A stretch of 64,000 nucleotides of DNA from positions 308,001-372,000 of the forward strand of contig NC_009420.2 of assembly GCF_000002875.2 (NCBI RefSeq), in the 5' to 3' direction. Under the pieces are notes generated by a model. That model saw nothing but the letters and a program-made list of their open reading frames with translations. It ran no database searches and was not told the DNA's origin. This DNA comes from Leishmania infantum JPCM5. Lineage: Eukaryota; Euglenozoa; Kinetoplastea; Trypanosomatida; Trypanosomatidae. A program made the translations under genes and the position numbers. Within the stretch, counting starts at the first letter, position 1, and the number at the start of each line of letters is the position of its first letter. Below are positions 32,901 to 43,492 of this stretch, one piece after another.

Positions 32901-35900
32901 CGTTGTTGTTCCTTACATATTTTTACTTTCTGGTGGCCTTTCTCTTCGTATTACCTACTCCCCATTTCTCCTCATCACACTAGAGGCTTCTTTTTCTTTT
33001 TTCTTCGTTGCGTTATATTTCTCTCTCCCTCTCTCTCAGCTCCGATCCAGCTTTGGTGAGCACCACAAATACGGAAGCGAAGCCCGGTTTCACTTTTCTG
33101 TCGCACATTGTGGTTTGTGCCTGTTGTTACAGTGGTTTTTCAGCCTTTCTTTTTCCTCTTCTCGTCGCTCTCTCTCTTTAGGTTGCGTGCATATCTCCGC
33201 CACGGTGTGCTTGCCCGTCTTCTATTTCCCCTCTTTTTTGTGTTGTCTTCGGTGTTATTCTGTCGGAATAGAAGAGTAACACTCGGCTTTCCTTTCTTCA
33301 TTTTGTTTCCCGTTTGTATCTTTTTTTTTGCGGGGGGGGGTTCTTCTACATCGGTACTCTAAGGTACCTGCGTGTGTAAGCGTGTGCGTGTGTATGGCCG
33401 TGCTTGTGCCTTTTAGCTCACACATCCCACAGATTCCGTTGTCAACGCGAAAGTGAGTAAAACGAAATAAGACCACCACAGCAGCGGATTTTTTGATTTT
33501 CTTTCCAGAATAAAGAAGACTACTTCAACTCGCCTCTTCACACCTACCCCACCCCCTCCCTCTGCACATCAAGATAACTTTTGAGATAAAGATATATATA
33601 ATCAACTATTCGTGCTTCATCGCTCTTCCCGATCGCAAAAGAAGTGCAGACGGCGATCTTTTTTTTTTCTGTGTGTGTGCGTGCGTGCAGCTTACGAAGA
33701 GCGCTTCCTGAGGGGGAAAGGAAAGGCACCCTATATTTTCATTCTGCACCTTTCCTTAGTTCTTCCCTTGCTCTTGTATTTCACCGCTTCGCCTTTCTCC
33801 AGTTTGGAAAAAAAGAAGACCAACTATCCTTTTCTGTAGTGCTATTGCTTACTCGAGCTTGGTGATTCCTTCAAAATTCTCTTCACATTATTGTTCTTGC
33901 GTCTTGTTGTTTTCGCTCTTTTTTCTTGCGAGGAAACGGGGAAAAGTGAGTGGCGAGCGGTTTTTCTTTATTTGTGCTCCTTTTGTTTCGCTTTTTGTCT
34001 CTCTGAGCGTGTGTGAATATTTGCCCCCCCCCCGCCCCCTCTTCGTATTTTCATTGCCGTCCCCTAATCCCTGGACTGTAGACGAGGACTTACCACCATC
34101 GTTGTCTGTGCGTTATGTTCCACGGTTCGCGCCCTCTTTCGCCCTCTCAGTTTCTCCCTCACGATTTTGTATTACGGTGTGCTCTGTCGAGATTGGTCGA
34201 CGCTTTTGCTCTACATTTCGCACTGATTCTCCGTCTTTGGGATTCGTTACAACGGCGTCTCATCAGTTTGTGGTTTTCTCTCTTCGTGTTTGTGTGTCTC
34301 TTGCTCTTTGGTTCCGCCCTCCTGCATCTTGGTGCATTCTTCTGCATCGTTCTGTATCTCAGTATCTTTTCGTTTGTTTTGCTTATCTTGCTACTTTCCT
34401 CGTCTTTCAGTGTATTAATCTCTGCTTCTCGGTGTCTGCGCCTTCGTCGTAGCTCGCTTTTTGTCAGAAGTAAGCGCGGGGCCATACCTCACGCACGCGG
34501 CCTGATAAACGGTTACGCTCACATTCGAGCGCATTTTTCAAACGAAGAGACAACGCGCTGGGTCACATTCTAAGTGCGAGCAACTGTGTGCTCATCCCTC
34601 TCCTCCTTGCTTCCGTGTTGACTGCCTCTTGTTTCTTAGACCTGAGGTTGCTCAACCTTTTTTTTGGTTCCTTTACCTCACCTTCCTCTTCTTCATTCTC
34701 TGTTGACCCGCACCGCCTTCGCACGCGTCAGCGTGACGCATATCTGGACGATTCACTGGTATCGGCGCTCGCGACTTCACATTGTGACGCGTGCTGTCGC
34801 CGTTACTTTTCTGCAACGACAACGGAATATAGTCGCCTCAAGACGCGAAAAAGTGGTAGCTCCTGCGAACAGACTCTCCGTAGGGCTTAGCGCAAGTGCA
34901 ACAACCCATTTTCGCCCGTGGTTGAAACACATCAATACCTTCGCAGAAAACGAACCAAACAGAAAGGAAAAAAGGAGAGGCGCCAAAAAGCCGAGCGGCA
35001 CCGTCTTTGCAAAAAAAAAAGAAAAAAAGGGGGAAAACACACAACCCAACAGCCGAAGCAAAACAAGAAAAAAAAAGACTAGCGCAGTGGCGGTGCGTGC
35101 GTTTGTGTGCGTTCGCGTTGGTGATTCTCTCTCGAAGAATATATCTGTCTCCCTCTATCTGCCTTTTGCTTTTTTTTTTGCGTACCACTGTCGTTGTTTT
35201 TTTTTGTCGTTGTCGTTCTCTCCCTCCGTTGTGCTTTCTTTTCAGTGCGTCGTCTGCGCTCTTTTTATTTTGGCCTGTGTGCGTGTGTGTGTGTGTGTGT
35301 CTTGGCGCAGGCTCCACCGCATCCGAGAGAAAAAAGGAGAAAACATTTCTTTTTCCCTCTTTCTTCTTTGCTTTTTGTTTCTCATTTCTTTGTGAGCCTT
35401 TCTCTCTCCCTTTTGTTTTTCTTGTGCTTCTTTTGCTGTTGTTGTCGTATGACGTCCGCGCTGTAACACTTGCCATCCAGAGTCGGTTCTTGGGTTCGTT
35501 TTTGTTTATCGTTTCGCTTCCCACATCGACGCACGCCCCTTTCCATTCCTTGACAACACAGAGCAGGAAAGGGAAGGAAACGGTGTGCTGCTGCTTTGTT
35601 TCGCCTTGACTGTGCTCGGGTGTGCTCGTATGGCTTTCAGCTCATCTTTCACCACGTTTGTAGCACCCTCGACTTGGACACGGACGAGACTCGCAAAAAA
35701 AAAAAAGAATAAAGGACGAGGCCGCCATTGGCAGACGCAGCTCGAAAAGACACGGAACGGAGCGCAAGGAGGAGACAGTAGATCTATCCTCCAGAGAAGT
35801 ATGAATTGACCTGCTCTTGTCTCTGTCTCGTCTTCGTTTCTGCTCGTTTTTTTTTCTTGTTACACTCGGACGCGTTGGTATTAGACACAGCGCGATTTCG

Positions 35901-36060
35901 TTTCTTTTCTTTCTTCTCTCTTCCTTTTGCTTTCCTTTTTTTTTTGTGTAGTTTTGCCTTGTTGGTGGATCTGGCGCTCTTCTTTTTTATTCTGTTTTTC
36001 ATTCGCATCGGTTGTGTCTTCGTTTCATTGTCCTTCCTTCCTTCCGCGCCCGAAACCTCC

Positions 36061-36090
36061 TCTCTTCTTTTCGTTTTACCGCTTGGACAG
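36061..36090 (+). promoter_or_regulatory. Predicted spliced-leader acceptor of the membrane kinase gene
   Basis: A pyrimidine tract ends in GCTTGGACAG (AG 36089-36090). This gives a 29-nt leader, unusually containing a long T run (about 36096-36109), and no ATG before 36120. An alternative AG at 36118-36119 would leave no leader at all. Confidence 0.55.
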
Positions 36091-36119
36091 TTGCTATTTT
36101 TTTTTTTTTGATCCGAAAG

Positions 36120-39100
36120 ATGCCTAGTAGCAGTAGCGTGACGCAACCGGAGCCGGAGGCTACTCAGGGGATCGAGCTGCCGGCTTGTGCACGCAAGCCG
36201 CGGGATCCGGACTTCGAAGCCCCCGCCTCCCTCCACGCGCAGTCCAAGGAGAGCAATCCATTGGTGCTGGCGCCACCTCCCTGCCCGATTATCTGCCCCG
36301 AGCACGAGCGCAAGATGCGGCGCACTTCTAAGTCGTGTATTGTGCCCCCGCCGAGGCAGCGCCAGTTCATGGGCGACGTGGTCGGGCTCAAAGTGCCCGA
36401 CCTCGTAACCGGTTGGAAGCTGCCACGGAAGAGCAGCGCACACCGTTGCTTTCTTGCAGCGGGCGGTGACGTCACGGTAGAGCCTCAGCCTTCATCCCTC
36501 GCAGGCGCGAACACCAAGTGCCCTGTGCGCGTCCCGGCTTGTGCTGGCTCGCCGACGTGTGGCCCGCGTGGCGAAAATGGGGTGCTCATCGTAAGTCAAG
36601 ACGACCGGCCGGCGGGCTTAGTGAACTCGCGCCGCAGATACAGCAAGGAAAGCAAGCCCGCGGTGAACGGCGAGGATGGCGTCCTCCTCAGCGAATACGA
36701 GGAGGACTCGGCGGACGCGGCCGTTCGACAAACGGTGGCGCGCGTGCGGAGCAAGAACTGTGTTCTGCTGATTGTCCTGCTAGTGATCATCATTGTGCTG
36801 GCCGTCGCAGGGGGAGTGGGCGTTGGCTTTGTGAACAAGCACTACACTACGTTGACGCATCGGATGTATTTGGAATCGGGAGAACGTATCGTCCTAAACA
36901 GCTCCGTCATGCTTCTGAAGAACTACCATGAGACGCTGCGGGCAGACGCGCGCCATCTCCTGTCCTTTGTGCGCTCCTCGATGATCGGCAGGAAGCCGGA
37001 GAGCATAGCGGTAGTGCAGAGCACTCTGTATCTTCCCTTTTTCGAGGCGTGGAGTACGTGGCTGTTCTCCTCCAACGTTCCATCGACGCACTCGATTTAC
37101 GTATCCATGTGCGGGGAACCCCTGGCCAACACCGTAGACTGTCCTTTCATGGCGCTCACTATTGTGTGCATGCCCAACGTCCTACAAGCGGCGTGCTTTT
37201 ACATGCATTCTGACGAAGTGGACAGATCGCGGATGATCGTGAATCGCATCGAAGTCAACGAGTCCGGCATTCCACGGATAGGTGCCTTTTACAAGTACGT
37301 GCCGCTGAAGGTGAACTACGCGCACTACCAGACCAACAACGACTATGGCTACTTCCTTGACCAAGACTGCGCCGCCTCACTCGACGGTAAGGTGCACACC
37401 ACCCTGACCATTCGGCGGCAGATCGTCGTGGGCGACCTCGTAATCATCTGCGACGCCAGTGGTTTCTTTGAGCGTTGGTTTCAGAGGTTCGAAAAGGGGC
37501 TGCAGAAAAAGAAAGACAGCCACTCCGTGCTTTTCGTCAACGATGGCACCGTTCTGGCGTACGACTGCGGCGCCCCGCCTCGCCATCGACACGTCGTCTC
37601 CCCGTGCAGCATGCGACTTGTGCCGCACAAAATGGGCGATTGCATGGCCGGCAAAGCGGATATGATAGACCGCATAGTGGACACCTTCACAGTGGCAATG
37701 CAGCGAAACAAGTTGATGAAGCGAGGTGGGCTGTCGAAAGACCATGTGGCGCTCACGGAGAGGGTCGGCGACTACATTGTGGTCTATCAGGACTTTTTGA
37801 GCTTTCGCGTGGGCGACGGCGAGCCCAAGACCGTCTTCATTGCAGCGTACGCTGTGCCACTCGACACCTCGCTGGGTCGCGACGGTTTTGTGCAGATTTC
37901 CATCTGCGTCGTCATCATCATCATCTGCATGTTCCTCCTCGGCGGTGTTGCGATGGTGGCCGTGAACCAGATGATGCGCGTGGTGGAGGTCATTTCCCAG
38001 CTCTCCACGCACGCTGCCACGTACGACACGAAGCGGATGCGCAGTGTGCTAGATCGCCAAAAGCCTGGCATGCTTGCCCGGGTCATCACGTCCGCTGATA
38101 TTATCAACTGCGAGTTCCAGCACATCCTAACGAACCTGAATGCGTATCGTCCGTTTCTGCCCCAGTCGCTGCTCACCAAGAGCAGCTACTCCTTTTCCGA
38201 CGAGCCGCTGGAGCCGCCGAGCCTGTGGCGCAGCGACGTGGCCCTGGGCGGCAGCGCCGCGGACGACGTTGTTGTCGACGAGGACGGGGTGCCGGCCAAA
38301 CCGCTGCCGCGGTTCCACCTAAAGAACACCCTCGAGGGCAGCGTTTCGAACCCGGTCGAGAACTGGCGACTCCTGCAGCGTGGTTTTCACCGAACGAAGT
38401 CAACGATCCTCGTCGTCAGTCTCTCGAACGTCGCCCTGGACGCGGGTGAATCAGTGGATGCGGTAAATCTGTTCGTGCAGACGGTGCTGAATCACGCGGC
38501 GATCGCCAACGGCGTTGTGGAGGTCATCGAGTTCCAAAAGATCGTCGTCTCCTTTAACTCGCACTTTCCAGTTCCGCGGCATCAGGAGAAGGCCTGCCTC
38601 TGCGCACTCGCGATCCGCGAGGAGTTCAGGGACAGGGGGTGCAGCATTAGCATAGGCATCGCGTCGGGGTATAACTACGTCGGCACCACTGGTACGGAGC
38701 AGCAAAAGGCGCGTGTCATCATGGGTGAGAGTGTGGTGGTGGCACAGTCGCTGACCAGCCTCAAAAACTACCTCGGGTGCTCCATCCTAGCCACCGACCA
38801 GGTGGTCTTTGAGGCCCTTGTGACGGCGGTGGCGGTGGATGTTGTGCAGCTGTACTACGAGCATAACCATCAGTGGGTGCAGTATGGTGTGTCTGAGATC
38901 ATTGGGAATCGATACGCCGTGCTTTCGCCAGATATGCAGCTCGTCAAGTCGGTCTTTAAGCTGGTCCGCTACCGCCAAGCAGAGGAGGCACTGGAGGCGG
39001 TGCGGAGGTACGTGGACGCCGCCGCCGAGCGGCGCGAGACGCCCTCGTGGCCGGTGCGTCGCATTCACGCCCTGGTGGAGCGCCAACAGCTGTTGATCAG

Positions 39101-40811
39101 GAGCGGCTATCGACGACAACGCCTTCAATGGCAGGCCCTTGAGGGCGATGAGATTATCATGAAGCACCTCTCCGAGGAGAACCAGTCATACAACTCGAAG
39201 CGGCAGCCCCGTCTCATGGCAACCGTCAGCACGGCCACAGTGGACTCCCTGGCTACATTGTCGACCCATGCCAAAGCGGCCCCGTGCGAGTTCGGCTTTG
39301 TCTCCGGCGACGTGCTCAACGCCGGCAGCGAGGCGGAACTCGCGCGAGCGTTGGTGGGCGAGCAGTCGAAGCTGAGCATGACGCGGCGGCAGTTGGCGCC
39401 GATACCGAGCTCATGCTTCAGCGAGGATGCCCTCTTTCCTGTTTTTACCGTCAAGAGCAGCGACGGCGATGAGGAGGAGAGGTCGCCAGGCTCATCGAGG
39501 TTGTCGTCGCAGCATAACCGCGTCACCGATGGCAACGCGGAGGCCAGTGGCGCGGACTCTGAAGAAATGAGGCCGGTGCTGCTGGTTGAACCACAGACAC
39601 TGCGCAGCGAGGAGCGTCATGATGTGCGCATCGGTGCTCTACTGCCGCCGTTCACAGTCACCACTTCATCACCGTTTCTGCCGGCGCATGACATGGAGTA
39701 CCCGTGCACCACGGCTGGCATCTCTTCGATGCTGTCGAACAGTCGCCGGCACTCGGCACTGGACCGCCAGCGCCACATCGCGCCCACCCCTCTGCACGAT
39801 GGTACTTGCCACGCGAGTACCTATGCGACATCCGGCGCACTCGGGGGCGTTAGTGGAGGAAAGTCTTCCATTGGTGCTTCCCTCGCTACTACCAGTGCTG
39901 GCAACCTTGGTCGCACAGCGGACTCGGCACTCAAGCAGAGCAGTGAGAACGTCGCGGGCTTGGCCAAGATGCACTGTAGCTACAAACTGCCGCAGCGTAT
40001 TGTGTCGGTCAACGGCCAGGTGTTTCACCGCACCTCGCAGCTTGTGGGGCGCGGGTCCTTTGGAGAAGTGTACGTCGCCATATCGGAGACCGGATCGCTT
40101 GGCGCCATGAAGGTGTTTCCGCTGAACGACAACAACGCTCCGCAGCTCATCCGCGAGGTGGAGACGCTATCGCAGATGCGGCACGAGAACATCGTCGGCT
40201 ACGACTGCTGCGCCGTTCAGGACAATTTCTTCTTCATTATTTGTGAATATTTGGCTGCCGGCACACTTGGCTCTCTCATTCAGAAGCTCGGGGTGATCCC
40301 GGAGCGGGCGGCGCGCAAGTACGCGTGCGACATGCTCTTCGGGCTCGGCTACCTTCATCAGCACTCATGGCTGCACTGCGACATCAAGCCGGAGAACATC
40401 CTCGTGACCTCTGACGGCACGTGCAAGCTGGCAGACTTTGGTGCCGCCTCACTGGGGCGAAGCTTGACGGACGCAGTTTCCGTGCGCGGGACGCCGCGTT
40501 TTTCGGCTCCTGAGGCTATACTGGGCACGTGGAACCAACAAGCGGATATCTACAGCTTCGGCATCACCGTCGCTCAGATGGTGACGGGTGTGCACCCGTG
40601 GCACAAATACACGGAGCCCGACCATCTATTTGTCGCGCACTACGCGGGTGAGATACGGCACAGTCTGCAGACGGGCATGCCGTGCGCGATGCAGCCAGAC
40701 CTACCGACGAACCTGCAAGACAAGGAGCTGGAGAGCGCCATCCACCGCTGCTGCGAGTTCGACCCTGCTCGGCGCCCGACAGCGGAGGAGTTGGTGACGC
40801 TGCTTTCCTAG
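36120..40811 (+). CDS. Two-pass membrane Ser/Thr kinase with degenerate cyclase domain (STE11-like)
   Basis: A 1563-residue putative receptor kinase. In order: cytosolic N-terminus (1-216), membrane segment 1 (about 217-241, LLIVLLVIIIVLAVAGG), an extracellular or lumenal region (about 245-588) with N-glycosylation sequons, membrane segment 2 (about 590-615), a linker with the FLP motif that often precedes cyclase domains (about 675-685), a class III nucleotidyl-cyclase homology domain (about 758-930), a Ser/Thr-rich linker, and a protein kinase (about 1301-1563). The kinase has VGRGSFGEV (1309-1317), K1331, HCDIKPEN (1419-1426), DFG (1439-1441) and APE (1463-1465). It is HCD rather than HRD. 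In the cyclase domain both metal-binding Asp are replaced (S767, Q806) and the Asn/Arg pair reads V873/S877, so it should not make cAMP or cGMP. The layout recalls T. brucei RDK1, but orthology is not established. The frame extends upstream only through a TTG; 36120 is the first ATG. Confidence 0.88.
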   Translation: MPSSSSVTQPEPEATQGIELPACARKPRDPDFEAPASLHAQSKESNPLVLAPPPCPIICPEHERKMRRTSKSCIVPPPRQRQFMGDVVGLKVPDLVTGWKLPRKSSAHRCFLAAGGDVTVEPQPSSLAGANTKCPVRVPACAGSPTCGPRGENGVLIVSQDDRPAGLVNSRRRYSKESKPAVNGEDGVLLSEYEEDSADAAVRQTVARVRSKNCVLLIVLLVIIIVLAVAGGVGVGFVNKHYTTLTHRMYLESGERIVLNSSVMLLKNYHETLRADARHLLSFVRSSMIGRKPESIAVVQSTLYLPFFEAWSTWLFSSNVPSTHSIYVSMCGEPLANTVDCPFMALTIVCMPNVLQAACFYMHSDEVDRSRMIVNRIEVNESGIPRIGAFYKYVPLKVNYAHYQTNNDYGYFLDQDCAASLDGKVHTTLTIRRQIVVGDLVIICDASGFFERWFQRFEKGLQKKKDSHSVLFVNDGTVLAYDCGAPPRHRHVVSPCSMRLVPHKMGDCMAGKADMIDRIVDTFTVAMQRNKLMKRGGLSKDHVALTERVGDYIVVYQDFLSFRVGDGEPKTVFIAAYAVPLDTSLGRDGFVQISICVVIIIICMFLLGGVAMVAVNQMMRVVEVISQLSTHAATYDTKRMRSVLDRQKPGMLARVITSADIINCEFQHILTNLNAYRPFLPQSLLTKSSYSFSDEPLEPPSLWRSDVALGGSAADDVVVDEDGVPAKPLPRFHLKNTLEGSVSNPVENWRLLQRGFHRTKSTILVVSLSNVALDAGESVDAVNLFVQTVLNHAAIANGVVEVIEFQKIVVSFNSHFPVPRHQEKACLCALAIREEFRDRGCSISIGIASGYNYVGTTGTEQQKARVIMGESVVVAQSLTSLKNYLGCSILATDQVVFEALVTAVAVDVVQLYYEHNHQWVQYGVSEIIGNRYAVLSPDMQLVKSVFKLVRYRQAEEALEAVRRYVDAAAERRETPSWPVRRIHALVERQQLLIRSGYRRQRLQWQALEGDEIIMKHLSEENQSYNSKRQPRLMATVSTATVDSLATLSTHAKAAPCEFGFVSGDVLNAGSEAELARALVGEQSKLSMTRRQLAPIPSSCFSEDALFPVFTVKSSDGDEEERSPGSSRLSSQHNRVTDGNAEASGADSEEMRPVLLVEPQTLRSEERHDVRIGALLPPFTVTTSSPFLPAHDMEYPCTTAGISSMLSNSRRHSALDRQRHIAPTPLHDGTCHASTYATSGALGGVSGGKSSIGASLATTSAGNLGRTADSALKQSSENVAGLAKMHCSYKLPQRIVSVNGQVFHRTSQLVGRGSFGEVYVAISETGSLGAMKVFPLNDNNAPQLIREVETLSQMRHENIVGYDCCAVQDNFFFIICEYLAAGTLGSLIQKLGVIPERAARKYACDMLFGLGYLHQHSWLHCDIKPENILVTSDGTCKLADFGAASLGRSLTDAVSVRGTPRFSAPEAILGTWNQQADIYSFGITVAQMVTGVHPWHKYTEPDHLFVAHYAGEIRHSLQTGMPCAMQPDLPTNLQDKELESAIHRCCEFDPARRPTAEELVTLLS

Positions 40812-43492
40812 TAGCCGCCGTTGCTCTCTCCTTCTTTTGCGTTTCTGTTCCACGGTGTAAAAAAAATGGCCATCGAGCGCGATGTCTCGCTTTGTGTTCA
40901 CGTGCCTTCTCGCATGTCTGTGTATGGCTCTTGGTGAGTTCTGCGCCGTTTCTTCTGTCGCTCTCTCCGTGCTCCCACCCCTTCTTCTCCCCATCACTCT
41001 ATTCCATACTCTCCTTTTGCACTCTGGGCGTGCATTCTGTTGTGGTTTTGTTGCCTCTTCGGTCTCACCTCCTTCGGGGATGTCATCCTGATACACTAAA
41101 CCCAGAGTGCAAGCAGATCTTCTCATGCCTAAGCTAGCAGAGACACAGTTGCCTGCGACCTCTCCAAACCTCCTTGACATATATGGTTGCCACCCACGTA
41201 AGGTCGGGGTGGGTGGGAGGAGGGCGCGCTCCGTGAGAAGTGCTTAATGGTACTCTGACTGTCCAGACACACCATTCGTGTGTGCGGGTGGGTTTCTTTC
41301 GCACTTCCGTGTACCAGATTCTCGTCGACGGGACTTCCATGAGAAAATGTTTTTTTTTTCTTTTTTGAATTGTCATTGTCTCGCTCTGTGTGTGTGCGTG
41401 CGTGGTGGCGCTCTTCTCTCCGCGTTTTCTTTCGGCTTCATGGTGGAGCTTTTTTTTTTCTTGGTCTACTGACGCTTTCATCGTTCTCTGCCCCCTGACG
41501 ACGGGAGAGGGAGGAGGCGGGGCCGTGGGGGGGGTGAGAGCGATGTATCGCTACGGATGCTGGCGTTCAGGCTCCGGATAGCGTTGCGTCGGAGAGCGCT
41601 GCGAGCGTGCACACGCTTGTACCATCCATGTGATGGGCAGAGCGTCAGCGTGACTGGAACGTATCCCACCGCCGACCCTCACTGCGTAGTGGTGTGGGGA
41701 ACCTGAGCGTCACCGCGAAGGACGCGCTACGTGGCGACCGGCACTGTGGGAGCGGCTGTGATGCGATGACCGAGTCCGCGCATTAGCAGCAGCGCATGTG
41801 CCGACGGCCGCTTCTCACCATGTGGAGGGACCCCCTGACGGGCCGAGGTTGAGTGTAATTCGACTTGTGTTTCATGGAATGGTATGAACTGATTAAAATT
41901 TCTTTTGCTCGGCTGCTGCGTGCGCGCCAGTGAAGCCTCCCTTCCTCTTGCGCACATATCGGTCTCACCAAAGACGTAATGCGAACGCAGTTGGTGTGAG
42001 TGGTGATTTAGAGAACGTGCGAATAGCGAGAGGGGCACGAGCCACTGCCCCACTGGCCACTGAAGTCGCTTTTCAACCGCGGGAGAGGATGCGAAGAGCG
42101 CAGAAGAATGCAAGCTAGGAGCAGTTCGCGCGGCGCACTCGCATGATGTTGCGTATACCTTTTCTTTCGCATCTTCCCAGTAGACCTTTCTCCCGTGATC
42201 GCGCTCTTGCTCACGGTGCATCTGTGTGTGGGCGCAGACGTAGCGCCTCTTGTCGAACCCTCACCTTCGCCACCCCGTTCATAGTGCAGTCCGTTTCTTT
42301 TGTTGTTGTGTTCCCGTGAAGTATTCATGTCGAAGCGGCGTGCTTCTCCGTTTACTTTTCGGCACCGCTGCCTCTCCGTTTGCGCTTTTGTGACAGTGGG
42401 TAATTCGACCCCGCCCGCCCCCCTCCTTGTGCCTCTACGGGGTCACTCTTCTTCGAGGCTTGCGCGTTCAACACACGTGTGTGCTGCCGTCTCGTCCTCT
42501 GCGCGGTCGACGCGTTCCTGCGTTGGCGCATACGAATCTATACGGGTGTGTCTGTCGGGTACGCTGATGAGCGCAGCTGCAGTTCCGAATGACAACCGCA
42601 GTACGGCTCCGAGGGCAATGGCTGCAAGGAGACCGAGCACTGCTTTTTTTTTTCGCAAATGACATAGACCGCACGACTATCCCACCTCGCTAAAACGGAA
42701 AGCAAAGAGAGCAGGACCGTTCACAGGTGCAGGCCAACAACAACAAAAGACACACACACACACACACGCACACTGAAAAGACCGAACAAACTGCACGCGA
42801 GGGGGCAGCGACGCCCACCGACCCTCCCTCCGCATGCTGTAGCCCTCTTAGGGGAAGAGAGTGGACGGCGCAAACGGCGGAGAGATACAACTTCGTCAAA
42901 AATGAGAACGAGAAGATGGGAATGGCCGCGACGCTGATGGCGCATGCTTTGTGGATGACGTGGGTGGCTCCACTTCATTTCTTTTCTCATGTTGCTTTCC
43001 ATTGTGATGTCGCGTTCACATGTGTGCATCTCGCTTCTTTCCCCCTCTCCCACCTTCCCATACCGATCTCTCGCTTTTCTCTCCACTTTTTCTACCTTTC
43101 CGGCTATCTTTATTGCCGTCCTCCCCCCTCGTCCGCTCACCTGGAGGGAGGGATCTACGAGCACACAACTTTGACGGACCGAAGGTACCCCATTGCACCT
43201 GTATTAACGCCAGAAACTCTATTGCGAGCGCCTCTGACACGCGCCGGAAGCGTGATCGCGCGTGCGCATGCACGGCGTTGCGGCGGTGATCGCAAGGCGG
43301 GAGCTAGTACGGCACACATGTTTCCTATACCTCCCCTTGCCACCTTTATTCCTTTGCCGAACCTGCGGGGCTGCACGAAGACTGATTCGATTGCACGATT
43401 TGAGACGAAAGGAGGGGAGCCGCCTGCCCCCTCCCCCTCCCACCGAAAAAAAAAAGGCTGTGCAAGCCTGAATATACTTTCTGGCGCAGCCG
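40812..43492. other. Intergenic region, 2.7 kb, carrying a SIDER-like element
   Basis: The presumed 3' UTR of the membrane kinase gene, with the 442-base repeat copy at 41388-41829, followed by mixed DNA and a CA run (about 42751-42770). A 112-codon frame at 42327-42662 has only a weak G/C third-position bias and I do not call it. Pyrimidine-rich DNA at 43020-43140 and 43425-43442 precedes the next gene. Confidence 0.55.
41388..41829 (+). repeat. SIDER-like element copy A of an exact 442-bp direct repeat
   Basis: Identical base for base, without gaps, to 47225-47666 (offset 5837). The first 100 bases are TG/T-rich flank; the retroposon-type head (CCCCCTGACGACGGGAGAG) starts at about 41490. 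The body shares blocks with the 3462-3751 element, such as GACGGCCGCTTC near its end. It lies about 580 bases after the stop of the membrane kinase gene, so it should be in that mRNA's 3' UTR. Known: SIDER elements in Leishmania 3' UTRs can influence mRNA decay or translation. Confidence 0.75.

Larger units (their letters stand above)
26828..36119. other. Exceptionally long gene-free gap, 9.3 kb
   Basis: The longest gap in the window. From 26828 to 28880 it is mixed, with TG, CA, G12 (27198-27209) and A-rich runs. About 28886-29991 is a coding-like but frame-broken block, listed as a pseudogene. From about 30600 to 36090 the + strand is strongly T/C-biased with many poly-T runs and few purine tracts, a C11 run at 30697-30707, and an A-rich patch at 34960-35085. 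No intact gene is convincing. Some of this should be the 3' UTR of AMPK alpha and the 5' region of the membrane kinase, but the length suggests a lost gene or non-coding transcripts. Confidence 0.6.

Noticed and set aside
32536..33279. 247-codon + frame rich in Phe, Ser and Leu (others at 33859-34452, 34664-35395, 49144-49866)
   Set aside because: These are translated poly-T/C tracts. Phe/Leu/Ser/Cys/Val richness mimics membrane proteins but comes from base composition.
36012..36119. Upstream extension of the membrane kinase frame
   Set aside because: It begins at TTG, runs through the splice acceptor and T run, and contains no ATG.
42327..42662. 112-codon + frame after the SIDER copy
   Set aside because: Only weak third-position bias, Arg/Ser/Ala-rich, and it ends in a T run. 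Not enough to call a gene.
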